DNA of 64,000 nt. It comes from Heloderma charlesbogerti (taxonomy: Eukaryota > Chordata > Lepidosauria > Squamata > Helodermatidae). The notes beneath the pieces are model-generated. The model searched no databases. It saw only the letters and a list, made by a program, of their open reading frames with translations, and was not told the DNA's origin. The position numbers and the translations under genes were made by a program. Below are positions 23,561-33,595 of this stretch, one piece after another. Location of the stretch: contig JANEZZ010000477.1 in the NCBI GenBank assembly GCA_026122225.1, positions 124,001-188,000 on the forward strand. The letters run 5' to 3'. Numbering within the stretch: the stretch's first letter is position 1; the number at the start of each line of letters is the position of its first letter.

Positions 23561-25521
23561 TAGGTGAAAATGCTCAGCCCCTTGATGTTAGTCTCCACAT
23601 TTGGCTTCACTGTTTCTGTGGCAATTATAGGAGAAGATCAGGGAAGCTATCTCAAGTTCCATACTCAATGTCCAGAATTAGAGAAGCCCTGTAGCTCATG
23701 ATCTCATCAACATCTGAACTCCATTTACCCATATGTTTCAAAACTTTCCAGGCCCATGAAGGTGCGCAGTGGCATATCTCTGTGAATCAGATAAAGCGAT
23801 ACCAGCCACCTTATGCTGAAGTCTGATAACAAAACACAGAGGCCCACTTCTTACATTACTTGGAGGACAAGCATGGTTTTATTTCTATTATTTACTAGTG
23901 AACGGACCCAGCTTCACATGGGTGAGAATAACCCTGAGTTTGATACAGCAAAGCCTGAAGCAAACTTACCCATCTGTCAGAGTTGGACATATTGTTCCCC
24001 ACCCCCAACTGAGTGAAGTCAGAGCCGTTTGCACCCCTAGGCAGTGCCCATGGCATGGTGCATCCCTATTGTGGAACCCTAGGAATTGTCAGACTTTTTC
24101 CATCTAAACATGCATAGGATTGCACCCTTAATGTGTTTTTAAAACAACATATCCCACAAGGTGCACATCACTAGGGTCCCCTTAGTGTGCATACTGAGTT
24201 TCAGTCATCTAGGTTTCAAGGTCTTGGTGGTATGGTGCTGGCAGTCAGACAGACATCTTATTATATATGCATATTACAATTAATAAGCACTTTTCCAAAA
24301 AAGAACCCTCAAAGTAGCATGCAAAACAATAGCAATAAAATACAACAACAAAAAATCAGCAAAATAAAAACTAAACGACCATTAGAAATAACTATCAAGG
24401 ACTTGAGTAACAGAGCAAAACCAGTGCAAAATCAACAGCAAAAGCCAGCTGCCTCAACATTGGCTGCCACTATCCTATGACTGCTCCTATGATGTTCTTG
24501 ATCACATGGTTGGGATGAGCCCCATGGTTCTGTATTCCACTATGAATATGCTCCTAAAGGACCAAACATCACTAACAGGATACATAACCACACAGTTGGC
24601 AGAAGTCGCAGATGTTACCAGGGGTGGCATGGGAGCAACTGCAGGCTGGCAGCAGCCACAACTTTCCTAGTAACGTTGCTAAGACTAGGGGTTTAGACAG
24701 GAGAAGGTTAATAGGATCAGATGGACTGCTGGAGACAGCCTTAATAGCCATGGCATAGTTCCAAGTGTCTCCTTTGTTAGGGGTAACAAAAGGCCCACAA
24801 TAACTAGGAAATAGCTGGAGACATGTTTGGAAGGTGAGAGTCACTTTGGTGAATACCTTTCCCCTCCTTTCACTCATCTAAGGATGATGCAGTCTAGGTG
24901 GCTGAGAAGGAAACAAAGGGGACAGACTATGGTTGGAGCTCTGTAAGCTCTTTAGGGTTCTGTCTGTCTCCTTGGAGACCTAATGTGGGGGCAACAGACA
25001 TTGGCTGTCTGTTGGAGTGTTTATGCTTTGCCTCCACCTATGCTCAACCCATATATTTGTACATAAACTCAAGTATTACAAAGCATCCATACACCCCCAA
25101 TGACCTCCTTCCAAAGGGGACCCAACCCAGGTAAGTGCTGAACCCCTGGAGCATCTCACCACTGGGATAAGCAGGGCAAGGATAACCATGAAAACAGGAC
25201 CTGAAGGCTAAAGCAATTGCGTATTGGTTGTTTATTTTGTTGCGCTGTCTTTGCTTTCCATCTGAGAAAAATGGAGGCATCTGAATGAACAACCTGAATT
25301 CCATTTCACTGTCACACCTGTCAGCCATTGATAGACCTGCTTCCAGAAATAGGTCTGATCATGCGTTTACATTGTAATTTGAAGTGCAAAGAGAGTCAGG
25401 ATTCACCAAAGCCATGTGCAGAAAAGGGGAGAAGCACAGGATTGCTCATAAACGCACCCCCACCTCACGTCCTGTTTGACAGTGTCCTTCATAATGGGGT
25501 CAGATGGAATTTCCTGCTGAA
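23561..25521. other. Inner end of left arm, no recognised gene (mirror 25601-27561)
   Basis: Holds GCATAGGATTGCACCC (about 24113-24128), an end of the short repeat also found at 52065, and an A-rich stretch at 24300-24440. The remaining reading frames (up to 101 codons) carry no recognised domain. In mammals ATP8B1 lies upstream of NEDD4L; no ATP8B1 exon is recognised here. Confidence 0.45.
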
Positions 25522-25600
25522 TAGAAACGGTAAAACCCCCCCCCCCTGATTTCCTGCCTTTGGATCACAGACCCATTCATCAGTCAGAAATGTTCCGTCT
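25522..25600. other. Palindrome spacer (79 bp)
   Basis: This is the only unpaired DNA between the arms. It contains a run of 11 C at 25536-25546. Pairing stops at 25522 (T opposite T at 25600), yet weak complementarity goes on: AGAAACGG near 25523-25530 resembles the complement of CCGTCT at 25595-25600 if short gaps are allowed. A 9-base inverted repeat, ATTTCCTGC in the spacer and GCAGGAAAT at the start of the right arm, also lies at the turn. I see no sequencing-adapter-like sequence and no gene. Confidence 0.9.
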
Positions 25601-27561
25601 TTCAGCAGGAAATTCCATCTGACCCCATTATGAAGGACACTGTCAAACAGGACGTGAGGTGGGGGTGCGTTTATGAGCAATCCTGTGCTTCTCCCCTTTT
25701 CTGCACATGGCTTTGGTGAATCCTGACTCTCTTTGCACTTCAAATTACAATGTAAACGCATGATCAGACCTATTTCTGGAAGCAGGTCTATCAATGGCTG
25801 ACAGGTGTGACAGTGAAATGGAATTCAGGTTGTTCATTCAGATGCCTCCATTTTTCTCAGATGGAAAGCAAAGACAGCGCAACAAAATAAACAACCAATA
25901 CGCAATTGCTTTAGCCTTCAGGTCCTGTTTTCATGGTTATCCTTGCCCTGCTTATCCCAGTGGTGAGATGCTCCAGGGGTTCAGCACTTACCTGGGTTGG
26001 GTCCCCTTTGGAAGGAGGTCATTGGGGGTGTATGGATGCTTTGTAATACTTGAGTTTATGTACAAATATATGGGTTGAGCATAGGTGGAGGCAAAGCATA
26101 AACACTCCAACAGACAGCCAATGTCTGTTGCCCCCACATTAGGTCTCCAAGGAGACAGACAGAACCCTAAAGAGCTTACAGAGCTCCAACCATAGTCTGT
26201 CCCCTTTGTTTCCTTCTCAGCCACCTAGACTGCATCATCCTTAGATGAGTGAAAGGAGGGGAAAGGTATTCACCAAAGTGACTCTCACCTTCCAAACATG
26301 TCTCCAGCTATTTCCTAGTTATTGTGGGCCTTTTGTTACCCCTAACAAAGGAGACACTTGGAACTATGCCATGGCTATTAAGGCTGTCTCCAGCAGTCCA
26401 TCTGATCCTATTAACCTTCTCCTGTCTAAACCCCTAGTCTTAGCAACGTTACTAGGAAAGTTGTGGCTGCTGCCAGCCTGCAGTTGCTCCCATGCCACCC
26501 CTGGTAACATCTGCGACTTCTGCCAACTGTGTGGTTATGTATCCTGTTAGTGATGTTTGGTCCTTTAGGAGCATATTCATAGTGGAATACAGAACCATGG
26601 GGCTCATCCCAACCATGTGATCAAGAACATCATAGGAGCAGTCATAGGATAGTGGCAGCCAATGTTGAGGCAGCTGGCTTTTGCTGTTGATTTTGCACTG
26701 GTTTTGCTCTGTTACTCAAGTCCTTGATAGTTATTTCTAATGGTCGTTTAGTTTTTATTTTGCTGATTTTTTGTTGTTGTATTTTATTGCTATTGTTTTG
26801 CATGCTACTTTGAGGGTTCTTTTTTGGAAAAGTGCTTATTAATTGTAATATGCATATATAATAAGATGTCTGTCTGACTGCCAGCACCATACCACCAAGA
26901 CCTTGAAACCTAGATGACTGAAACTCAGTATGCACACTAAGGGGACCCTAGTGATGTGCACCTTGTGGGATATGTTGTTTTAAAAACACATTAAGGGTGC
27001 AATCCTATGCATGTTTAGATGGAAAAAGTCTGACAATTCCTAGGGTTCCACAATAGGGATGCACCATGCCATGGGCACTGCCTAGGGGTGCAAACGGCTC
27101 TGACTTCACTCAGTTGGGGGTGGGGAACAATATGTCCAACTCTGACAGATGGGTAAGTTTGCTTCAGGCTTTGCTGTATCAAACTCAGGGTTATTCTCAC
27201 CCATGTGAAGCTGGGTCCGTTCACTAGTAAATAATAGAAATAAAACCATGCTTGTCCTCCAAGTAATGTAAGAAGTGGGCCTCTGTGTTTTGTTATCAGA
27301 CTTCAGCATAAGGTGGCTGGTATCGCTTTATCTGATTCACAGAGATATGCCACTGCGCACCTTCATGGGCCTGGAAAGTTTTGAAACATATGGGTAAATG
27401 GAGTTCAGATGTTGATGAGATCATGAGCTACAGGGCTTCTCTAATTCTGGACATTGAGTATGGAACTTGAGATAGCTTCCCTGATCTTCTCCTATAATTG
27501 CCACAGAAACAGTGAAGCCAAATGTGGAGACTAACATCAAGGGGCTGAGCATTTTCACCTA

Positions 27562-27992
27562 TCTCACCCCACCCACAGCAAGCTTGGAAGCCATTCAAGC
27601 TTGCTGCCTCGGAGGCGACCGCCTATCCAAAGTAAGGCAGGAGAGGCATGGGGGGGATCATTCCCTCCGTGCCTCTCCTGCCTTGCTATTTTTCGCTAGA
27701 CAGCCATTTTCGGCTGTCTAGCAGTGGGGGGTGGGGGCGGCCAGGAGAGGAAGCTGCTGGACGACACATGCGATGTGTCGTACGCACAGCGCCGCTCTCC
27801 CCGCCCTGGAATGCCCCTTTGCAGTTGCTCTGCGCTCCTCTTCTGAGCATGGAGGATGGGGCTTCTCCCTTGGAGGCAGCATGGACAAGGGGGGAAGTCA
27901 GTTTTCCAGGAACCAGGAACTCTTTTCGGTTCCCAGAAAAGAGCATATCCTATGGCCAAAGTGTCTAGCGGCCATAGGATTGCTTCCTTAAA
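27562..27992. repeat. Chain of short perfect hairpins, right arm
   Basis: Mirror of 23130-23560. Confidence 0.6.
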
Positions 27993-28556
27993 AAAATCTT
28001 TATTTAGGAAGCAGATTAAAACTGTTGGTCCTCTTGGCATACAACTGAAATGTTTTTAGATAAGAAAATTAAATGAAATAGGCCTTGTATGAGATTCAAG
28101 CCCCACAAGAAACCTCCTATACCTTCACATCAGTGGTTTCCAGCATCTTATAACCAGTCTTCTCCTTATCAGCAACTGGAATGTTTATGAACAATTTGTG
28201 ACATCACAGCAAGCCAGCCAGTGTTGGGACTGGTAGATGGGTAGGAGGTGGCAGCCCATTTTAGCCTTTTAAAAATAATATATATTATAATATTATAATA
28301 TATAAAAAGAGAGGGATCCATCTGCATTCCAACAAGCATCCAGACAAGATGGAAAAGCAAAATTGGGGACACTTATAGTTTGCCTCCTCTCCAGGTAGAA
28401 AATGGGACAACCCCCAAATCACATAACTTTTACTTCTGAGAGGCATATGTGTCCTCCCTATCGATGAACCCTGTTTTTGAACAGCTGTTTATCATACATC
28501 ACATCCAGGTCTTTTCAACTTCGGTAATATAAATCTGAGAAAATATATTCTCTAAG

Positions 28557-28565
28557 GTTTTGGAA
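28557..28565. repeat. BovB target-site duplication, 5' side (right arm)
   Basis: GTTTTGGAA, identical to 31778-31786. It marks the 5' boundary of the BovB insertion. Mirror at 22557-22565. Confidence 0.75.
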
Positions 28566-31500
28566 CTTCAGCAAGTAGATCATTACCTTGTCGTGGTGCT
28601 GGAGCACCTCAATGACGCCATGAGCTAAACCGTGAAGGGACACCCAAAATGGGAAGGTCATGGCAGAGAGGTCAGACTAAATATGATCCCTGGGGAAGGT
28701 AACAGCAACCCACCCCAGTATTCTTTCCATGAAAACTAAATGGATCAGTACAACCACAGACATGTCGGTATAGCATCGGAAGATGGGACTCCCAGGTCGG
28801 AAGATGGTCAAAATGCTACTGGGGAGGAACAGAGGATAAGTTCAACTAGCCCCAGATGTGATGACGCAGCTAGCTCAAAGCCGAAAGGACGGCTAGCGGC
28901 CAACGGTGCTGGTGGTGAACAACGAATCCGATGTTCTAAAGATCAACACACCATAGGAACCTGGAATGTAAGATCTATGAGCCAGGGCAAATTGGATGTG
29001 GTTACTGGGGAGATGTCAAGATTAAATATAGACATTTTGGGTGTCAGTGAACTGAAATGGACTGGAATGGGCCACTTCACATCAGATGACCACCAAATGT
29101 ACTACTGTGGACAAGAGGACCACAGAAGAAATGGAGTAGCCTTCATAATTAATAATAAAGTGGCTAAAGCAGTGCTTGGATACAATCCAAAAAATGACAG
29201 AATGATCTCAATTCGAATTCAGGGTAAGCCATTTAACATCACAGTGATCCAAATATACGCCCCAACCACAGATGCTGAAGAAGCAGAAGTAGATCAGTTC
29301 TATGAGGATCTGCAGCACCTACTGGATAATACACCAAAAAGAGATGTTATTTTCATTACAGGAGACTGGAATGCTAAGGTGGGTAGTCAAATGACACCTG
29401 GAATTACAGGCAAGCATGGTCTGGGAGAACAAAATGAAGCGGGACATAGGCTGATAGAATTTTGCCAAGACAACTCACTGTGCATAACAAACACTCTCTT
29501 GCAACAACCTAAGAGATGACTTTACACATGGACTTCACCGGATGGTCAACACCGAAATCAGATTGACTGCATCCTTTGTAGCCAAAGGTGGCGGACATCT
29601 ATGCAGTCGGTAAAAACAAGACCTGGAGCTGATTGTAGTTCAGATCACGACCTTCTTATTGCACAATTTAGAATCCGACTAAAGAGAATAGGGAAGACCC
29701 ACAGATCAGTTAGATATGAGCTCACGAATATTCCTAATGAATATGCAGCGGAGGTGAAGAATAGATTTAAGGGACTAGATTTAGTAGATAGGGTCCCGGA
29801 AGAACTATGGACAGAAGTTCGCAACATTGTTCAGGAGGCGGCAACAAAAAACGTCCCAAAGAAAAAGAAAACCAAGAAGGCAAGATGGCTGTCTGCTGAG
29901 GCACTGGAAGCAACCCAAGAAAGAAGGAAAGCAAAAGGCAACAATGATAGGGGGAGATATGCCCCATTAAATGCAAAATTCCAGAGGTTAGCCAGAAGAG
30001 ATCAGGAATTATTTTTAAACAAGCAACGCACGGAAGCAGAAGAAGATAATAGAATAGGAAGGACAAGAGACCTCTTCCAGAAAATTAGGAACATTGGAGG
30101 TAAATTTCAGGCAAAAATGGGTATGATCAAAAACAAAGATGGCAAGGACCTAACAGAAGCAGACGAGATCAAGAAATGGTGGCAAGAATATATGGAAGAT
30201 CTGTATAGGAAGGATAATAATATCGGGGATAGATTTGATGGTGTGGTCAATGAGTTAGAGCCAGACATCCTGAAGAGTGAGGTTGAATGGGCCTTAAGAT
30301 GCATTGCTAATAACAAGGCAGCAGGAGACGACGGTATCCCAGCAGAACTGTTTAAAATCTTGCAAGATGATGCTGTCAAGGTGATGCATGCCATAACCAG
30401 CAAATTTGGAAAACACAAGAATGGCCACAAGATTGGAAAAGATCAACCTATATCCCCATACCAAAAAAGGGAAACACTAAAGAATATTCAAACTATCGAA
30501 CAGTGGCACTTGTTTCACATGCCAGTAAGGCAATGCTCAAGATCTTGCAAGGTAGACTCCAGCAATTCATGGAACGAGAATTGCCAGATGTACAAGCTGG
30601 GTTTCGAAAAGGCAGAGGAACTAGAGACCAAATTGCCAATTACTTCTGGATAATGGAGAAAGCCAGGGAGTTTCAGAAAAACATTTATTTCTGTTTTATT
30701 GACTATTCTAAAGCTTTTGACTGTGTGGATCATAACAAATTGTGGCAAGTTCTTGGTGGTATGGGGATACCAAGTCATCTTGTCTGCCTCCTGAGGAACC
30801 TGTATAATGACCAACTAGCAACGGTAAGAACAGACCATGGAACAATGGACTGGTTCAAGATTGGGAAAGGAGTACGGCAGGGTTGTATACTCTCACCCTA
30901 CCTATTCAACCTGTATGCAGAACACATCATGCGACGTGCTGGGCTTGATGAATCCAAAGGTGGAGTTAAAATCGCTGGAAGAAACATTAACAGTCTCAGA
31001 TATGCAGATGATACCACTTTGATGACTGAAAATGAGGAGGAGCTGAGGAACCTCATGATGAAAGTGAAAGAAGAAAGTGCAAAAGCTAGGTTGCAGTTAA
31101 ACCTCAAAAAACGGAGATTGTGGCAACCAGCTTGATTGATAACTGGCAAATAGAGGGAGAAAATGTGGAGGCAGTGACAGACTTTGTCTTTCTAGGTGCA
31201 AAGATTACTGCAGACGCTGACTGCAGCCAGGAAATCAGAAGATGTTTACTTCTTGGGAGGAGAGCAATGACAAATCTTGATAAAATAGTGAAGAGCAGAG
31301 ACATCACACTGACAACAAAGGTCCGCATAGTTCAAGCAATGGTATTTCCCGTAGTAACCTATGGCTGCGAGAGCTGGACCATAAGGAAGGCTGAGTGAAG
31401 GAAGATAGATGCTTTTGAACTGTGGTGCTGGAGGAAAATTCTGAGAGTGCCTTGGACTGCAAGAAGATCAAACCAGTCCATACTCCAGGAAATAAAGCCA

Positions 31501-31777
31501 TACTGGTCACTTGAGAGAATGATATTAAAGGCAAAACTGAAGGACTTTGGCCACATAATGAGAAGACAGGACACCCTGGAGAAGATGCTGATGCTAGGGA
31601 AAGTGGAAGGCAAAAGGAAGAGGGGCCAACCAAGGGCAAGATGGATGGTATTCTGGAGGTGACGGAACCGACCTTGGGGGAGCTGGGGGTGTCGACGGCC
31701 GACAGGAAGCTCTGGCGTGGGCTGGTCCATGAAGTCACGAAGAGTCGGAAGCGACTGAATGAATAAACAACAACAAA
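28566..31777 (+). mobile_element. Full-length RTE/BovB LINE, decayed (right arm)
   Basis: This 3.2-kb non-LTR retrotransposon has BovB length and layout. The reading frame from 28740 gives an apurinic-type endonuclease (IGTWNVRSM near the start, ELKWTG, GDWNAKVG near 29361, SDHDLL near 29640). A linker and a reverse transcriptase with FIDYSKAFDCVDHNK and the catalytic YADD (31001-31012) follow, and then an RTE C-terminal region. Its 3' end is AT-rich with CAA repeats. Breaks: TGA at 29517-29519 and TGA at 31396-31398 (both consistent with CGA to TGA decay), single-base frameshifts near 30400 and in the A-run near 31108, and a small deletion near 31647. It is therefore not autonomous. A 9-bp direct repeat, GTTTTGGAA, flanks it (28557-28565 and 31778-31786), which supports a complete insertion. 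Confidence 0.93.
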
Positions 31778-31786
31778 GTTTTGGAA
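31778..31786. repeat. BovB target-site duplication, 3' side (right arm)
   Basis: GTTTTGGAA directly after the CAACAA tail of the element. Mirror at 19336-19344. Confidence 0.75.
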
Positions 31787-32586
31787 ACATGGTGGTTTTT
31801 GTTCTTAGGTTTTCTACAGACTTAACATGGAGAGGAATTCTGAATAAGAATCTTTAAGAGGATTTTAGGTTTTTAAAAGTTTGGGGCACTTTCCCCTCTG
31901 ATGTTAAATGGTTGTACTACAACAGGAGTGAATCACCAGTTTTGCTTTCTGGCATTTTCCAAGTCCAATTTCCCCCAGATGTCACTTAGCATGCCTCTCT
32001 CTTATATGTAATCTCACTGTAGTCACCCTTGAACACGAAGAAACATCATGAATATAAGTTAGTGAAAATGTTTACAGTGTACACTAGTGTAAGTATATCC
32101 AAAATAAAGGTTTTGTTGGGCCAGTGAAGACTGTGAATAAAACTGTTTTAATAAACCAAAAAACAAACACTTCAGAATGGCACTTGTTTGTGTTTAAACA
32201 CCATCTTACTTTGTTTGTAACCCAAACATTGCTGCACTGGAGGGGACAAGGGGAGATTTTTAACCAAACCAGAGAGATTTGTTGAGCTGATAAAGACACC
32301 CTTAAAACACAAATCCTACAAAGCCAGAAACCACACGCTTCTACATTTTCTTACACTGTTATTCAGGCAAAATTTCTCTCTCTTTCTCTCTGCATATTAC
32401 TCATAATAATTACCTTCTGGATTGGTTTGGTTTTTTTTTTTAAAAAAAAACATGGTTAATTCGTGAATTCCTTCTTTGCAGAACTACAGCGGTAGTTCCA
32501 TATCTTGACCATTGAGTGGCGCCTTTTCCTCTGGAGTTTGCCTCGGGAAACCTGAATATACACGGCTATAGGCTGCGCTGGAATGA

Positions 32587-32630
32587 AAAAGAGAGAGAGA
32601 GAGAGAGAGAGAGAGTGTGTGTGTGTGTGA
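32587..32630. repeat. (GA)n(GT)n microsatellite, right arm
   Basis: Mirror of 18492-18535. Confidence 0.9.
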
Positions 32631-32882
32631 TAAAAACAACGAGAATAACCAACAAGGATCACTACTACTATTTTTGTTTTAGGCACGAACTATTCTCAAC
32701 CAACTAACGCTACTGGCGCGTTTCAAGGAGCTTATCACGATTTGCAGATATAACTTACTGCAAGCATACATATGTGCAACAATCTTACCAAAGTGTATAA
32801 TCTGGAAATGTATCTCCGTGTATCCGTTTTGCAACCTTCCCCCCTTTCTCCTCACAACCCAGAGAATCACGGTCATTACTCC

Positions 32883-32905
32883 CTTGCTTGCTTGCTTGCT
32901 TGCTT
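32883..32905 (+). repeat. Second (CTTG)n tract upstream of promoter, right arm
   Basis: A short array of the same unit as 33419-33441, about 110 bp upstream of the CCAAT box. Mirror at 18217-18239. Confidence 0.85.
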
Positions 32906-33418
32906 CCCCCCACCCCGGGGTGAAATAGATGGTTAGGGGGAAACGAACCCAGCCCTCAACCGAACATACTAGTTTCCTTAAGCTCCGCCTGCCATTATTG
33001 ATAACGTTTATGATTGGTCCCGCCGAGCTTTTCCCCCCGCCCCCGCGAGAGGCCTGGGCTCCACCCCCCCCTTCGCTGGTGTTGGGCAAGGCAGGGGCTT
33101 GCTCGTGATTGTGTCCGTCAGCCCGGGCGCGGGGCAAAAGCAGGAAGGACCTCGAGGCTGCAGGTTCGAATCCCCGGTGCTGCGGGTGTGTTTTCTCCCA
33201 CTCGCGTCAGGGGGCGGCGGCGGCGGTGAAAGGGAAACCGCTGTGCTTGCCGCGGGCTTCCCCGTCTCTCTCCATTTGTGTTCAGCGCCCCCCCGCCCGT
33301 GCTGCTTCCTCTCTGGGGGCGGACGAAAAGAGAGCTCTCGTTCCTCACCTGGATTTTGCCACTGGCGCCCTGCGAGAGAGAGAGAGACAGCTCGCCTCCC
33401 GCCTGGTGGTGCATCGCC

Positions 33419-33441
33419 GCTTGCTTGCTTGCTTGCTTGCT
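33419..33441 (+). repeat. Tetranucleotide tract (CTTG)n in 5' UTR region, right arm
   Basis: About five units of CTTG lie 107 bp before the start codon. In the frame of the exon they read as Ala-Cys-Leu-Leu repeats. A second, equally short CTTG array is at 32883-32905. Mirrors are at 17681-17703 and 18217-18239. Confidence 0.85.
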
Positions 33442-33547
33442 TGGGGAATCCGAGCCCCCCCCTCCCGCGACCTCTCCTCCTTTTCTTCGTTGGCGGCTTC
33501 GCTCCCCCCCCCTCCCGGAGGGACGCGCTCTCGCAGTCTCCGGATCC

Positions 33548-33595
33548 ATGGCGACTGGGGTAGTTGAGCCGGTCTATGGACTTTCGGAAGAAGAA
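33548..33595 (+). CDS. NEDD4L: NEDD4L-like first coding exon (right-arm copy, partial gene)
   Basis: The ATG at 33548 opens a 16-codon exon, MATGVVEPVYGLSEEE, followed directly by a consensus 5' splice donor GTAAGT at 33596-33601. The peptide matches the N-terminus of vertebrate NEDD4L (MATG-x-x-EPVYGLSE-[D/E]-E), which precedes the C2 domain. The paralogue NEDD4 is less similar because it lacks EPVYGLSE. NEDD4L is a cytosolic HECT-type E3 ubiquitin ligase (C2, four WW domains, HECT) that down-regulates membrane proteins such as the epithelial sodium channel. None of those domains lies in the window; they would be in later exons past 64000. The ATG is the first in its frame, with +4 G but -3 T, and sits in a CpG island. 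The identification rests on 16 residues plus the splice site and promoter context. A mirror copy is at 17527-17574. Confidence 0.82.

Larger units (their letters stand above)
1..25521 (+). repeat. Left arm of giant palindrome (inverted repeat)
   Basis: This arm is the reverse complement of 25601-51122. Position 1 pairs with 51122 and position 25521 with 25601. I aligned several stretches by eye (near 1-60, 8041-8100, 11941-12000, 14641-14700, 17521-17580, 25481-25521) and saw no substitution. Paired reading frames along both arms give identical translations. The one length change is a poly-A of 17 here against 18 opposite. The arm is cut by the window edge, so its outer limit is not visible. 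It may be a real duplication or an artefact. Confidence 0.97.
31787..33001. other. Upstream flank of NEDD4L-like promoter (mirror 18121-19335)
   Basis: Between the BovB and the CpG island. It contains the GA/GT microsatellite, an adjacent poly-T/poly-A pair near 32431-32450, and otherwise unrecognised DNA. No gene is seen. Confidence 0.45.

Noticed and set aside
25522..25600. Sequencing adapter left in the spacer
   Set aside because: I recall the hairpin adapter used in long-read libraries as a different, GA/CT- and CAA-rich sequence. Nothing like it is seen, so a simple missed adapter is not shown, though a fold-back artefact remains possible.
28740..31777. Intact, active BovB
   Set aside because: Two in-frame stop codons, at least two frameshifts and a small deletion break the open frame.
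33130..33190. Possible tRNA gene (GGTTCGAATCC at 33163-33173)
   Set aside because: Only the T-arm/B-box-like motif is present. No matching A box, anticodon arm or acceptor stem precedes it.
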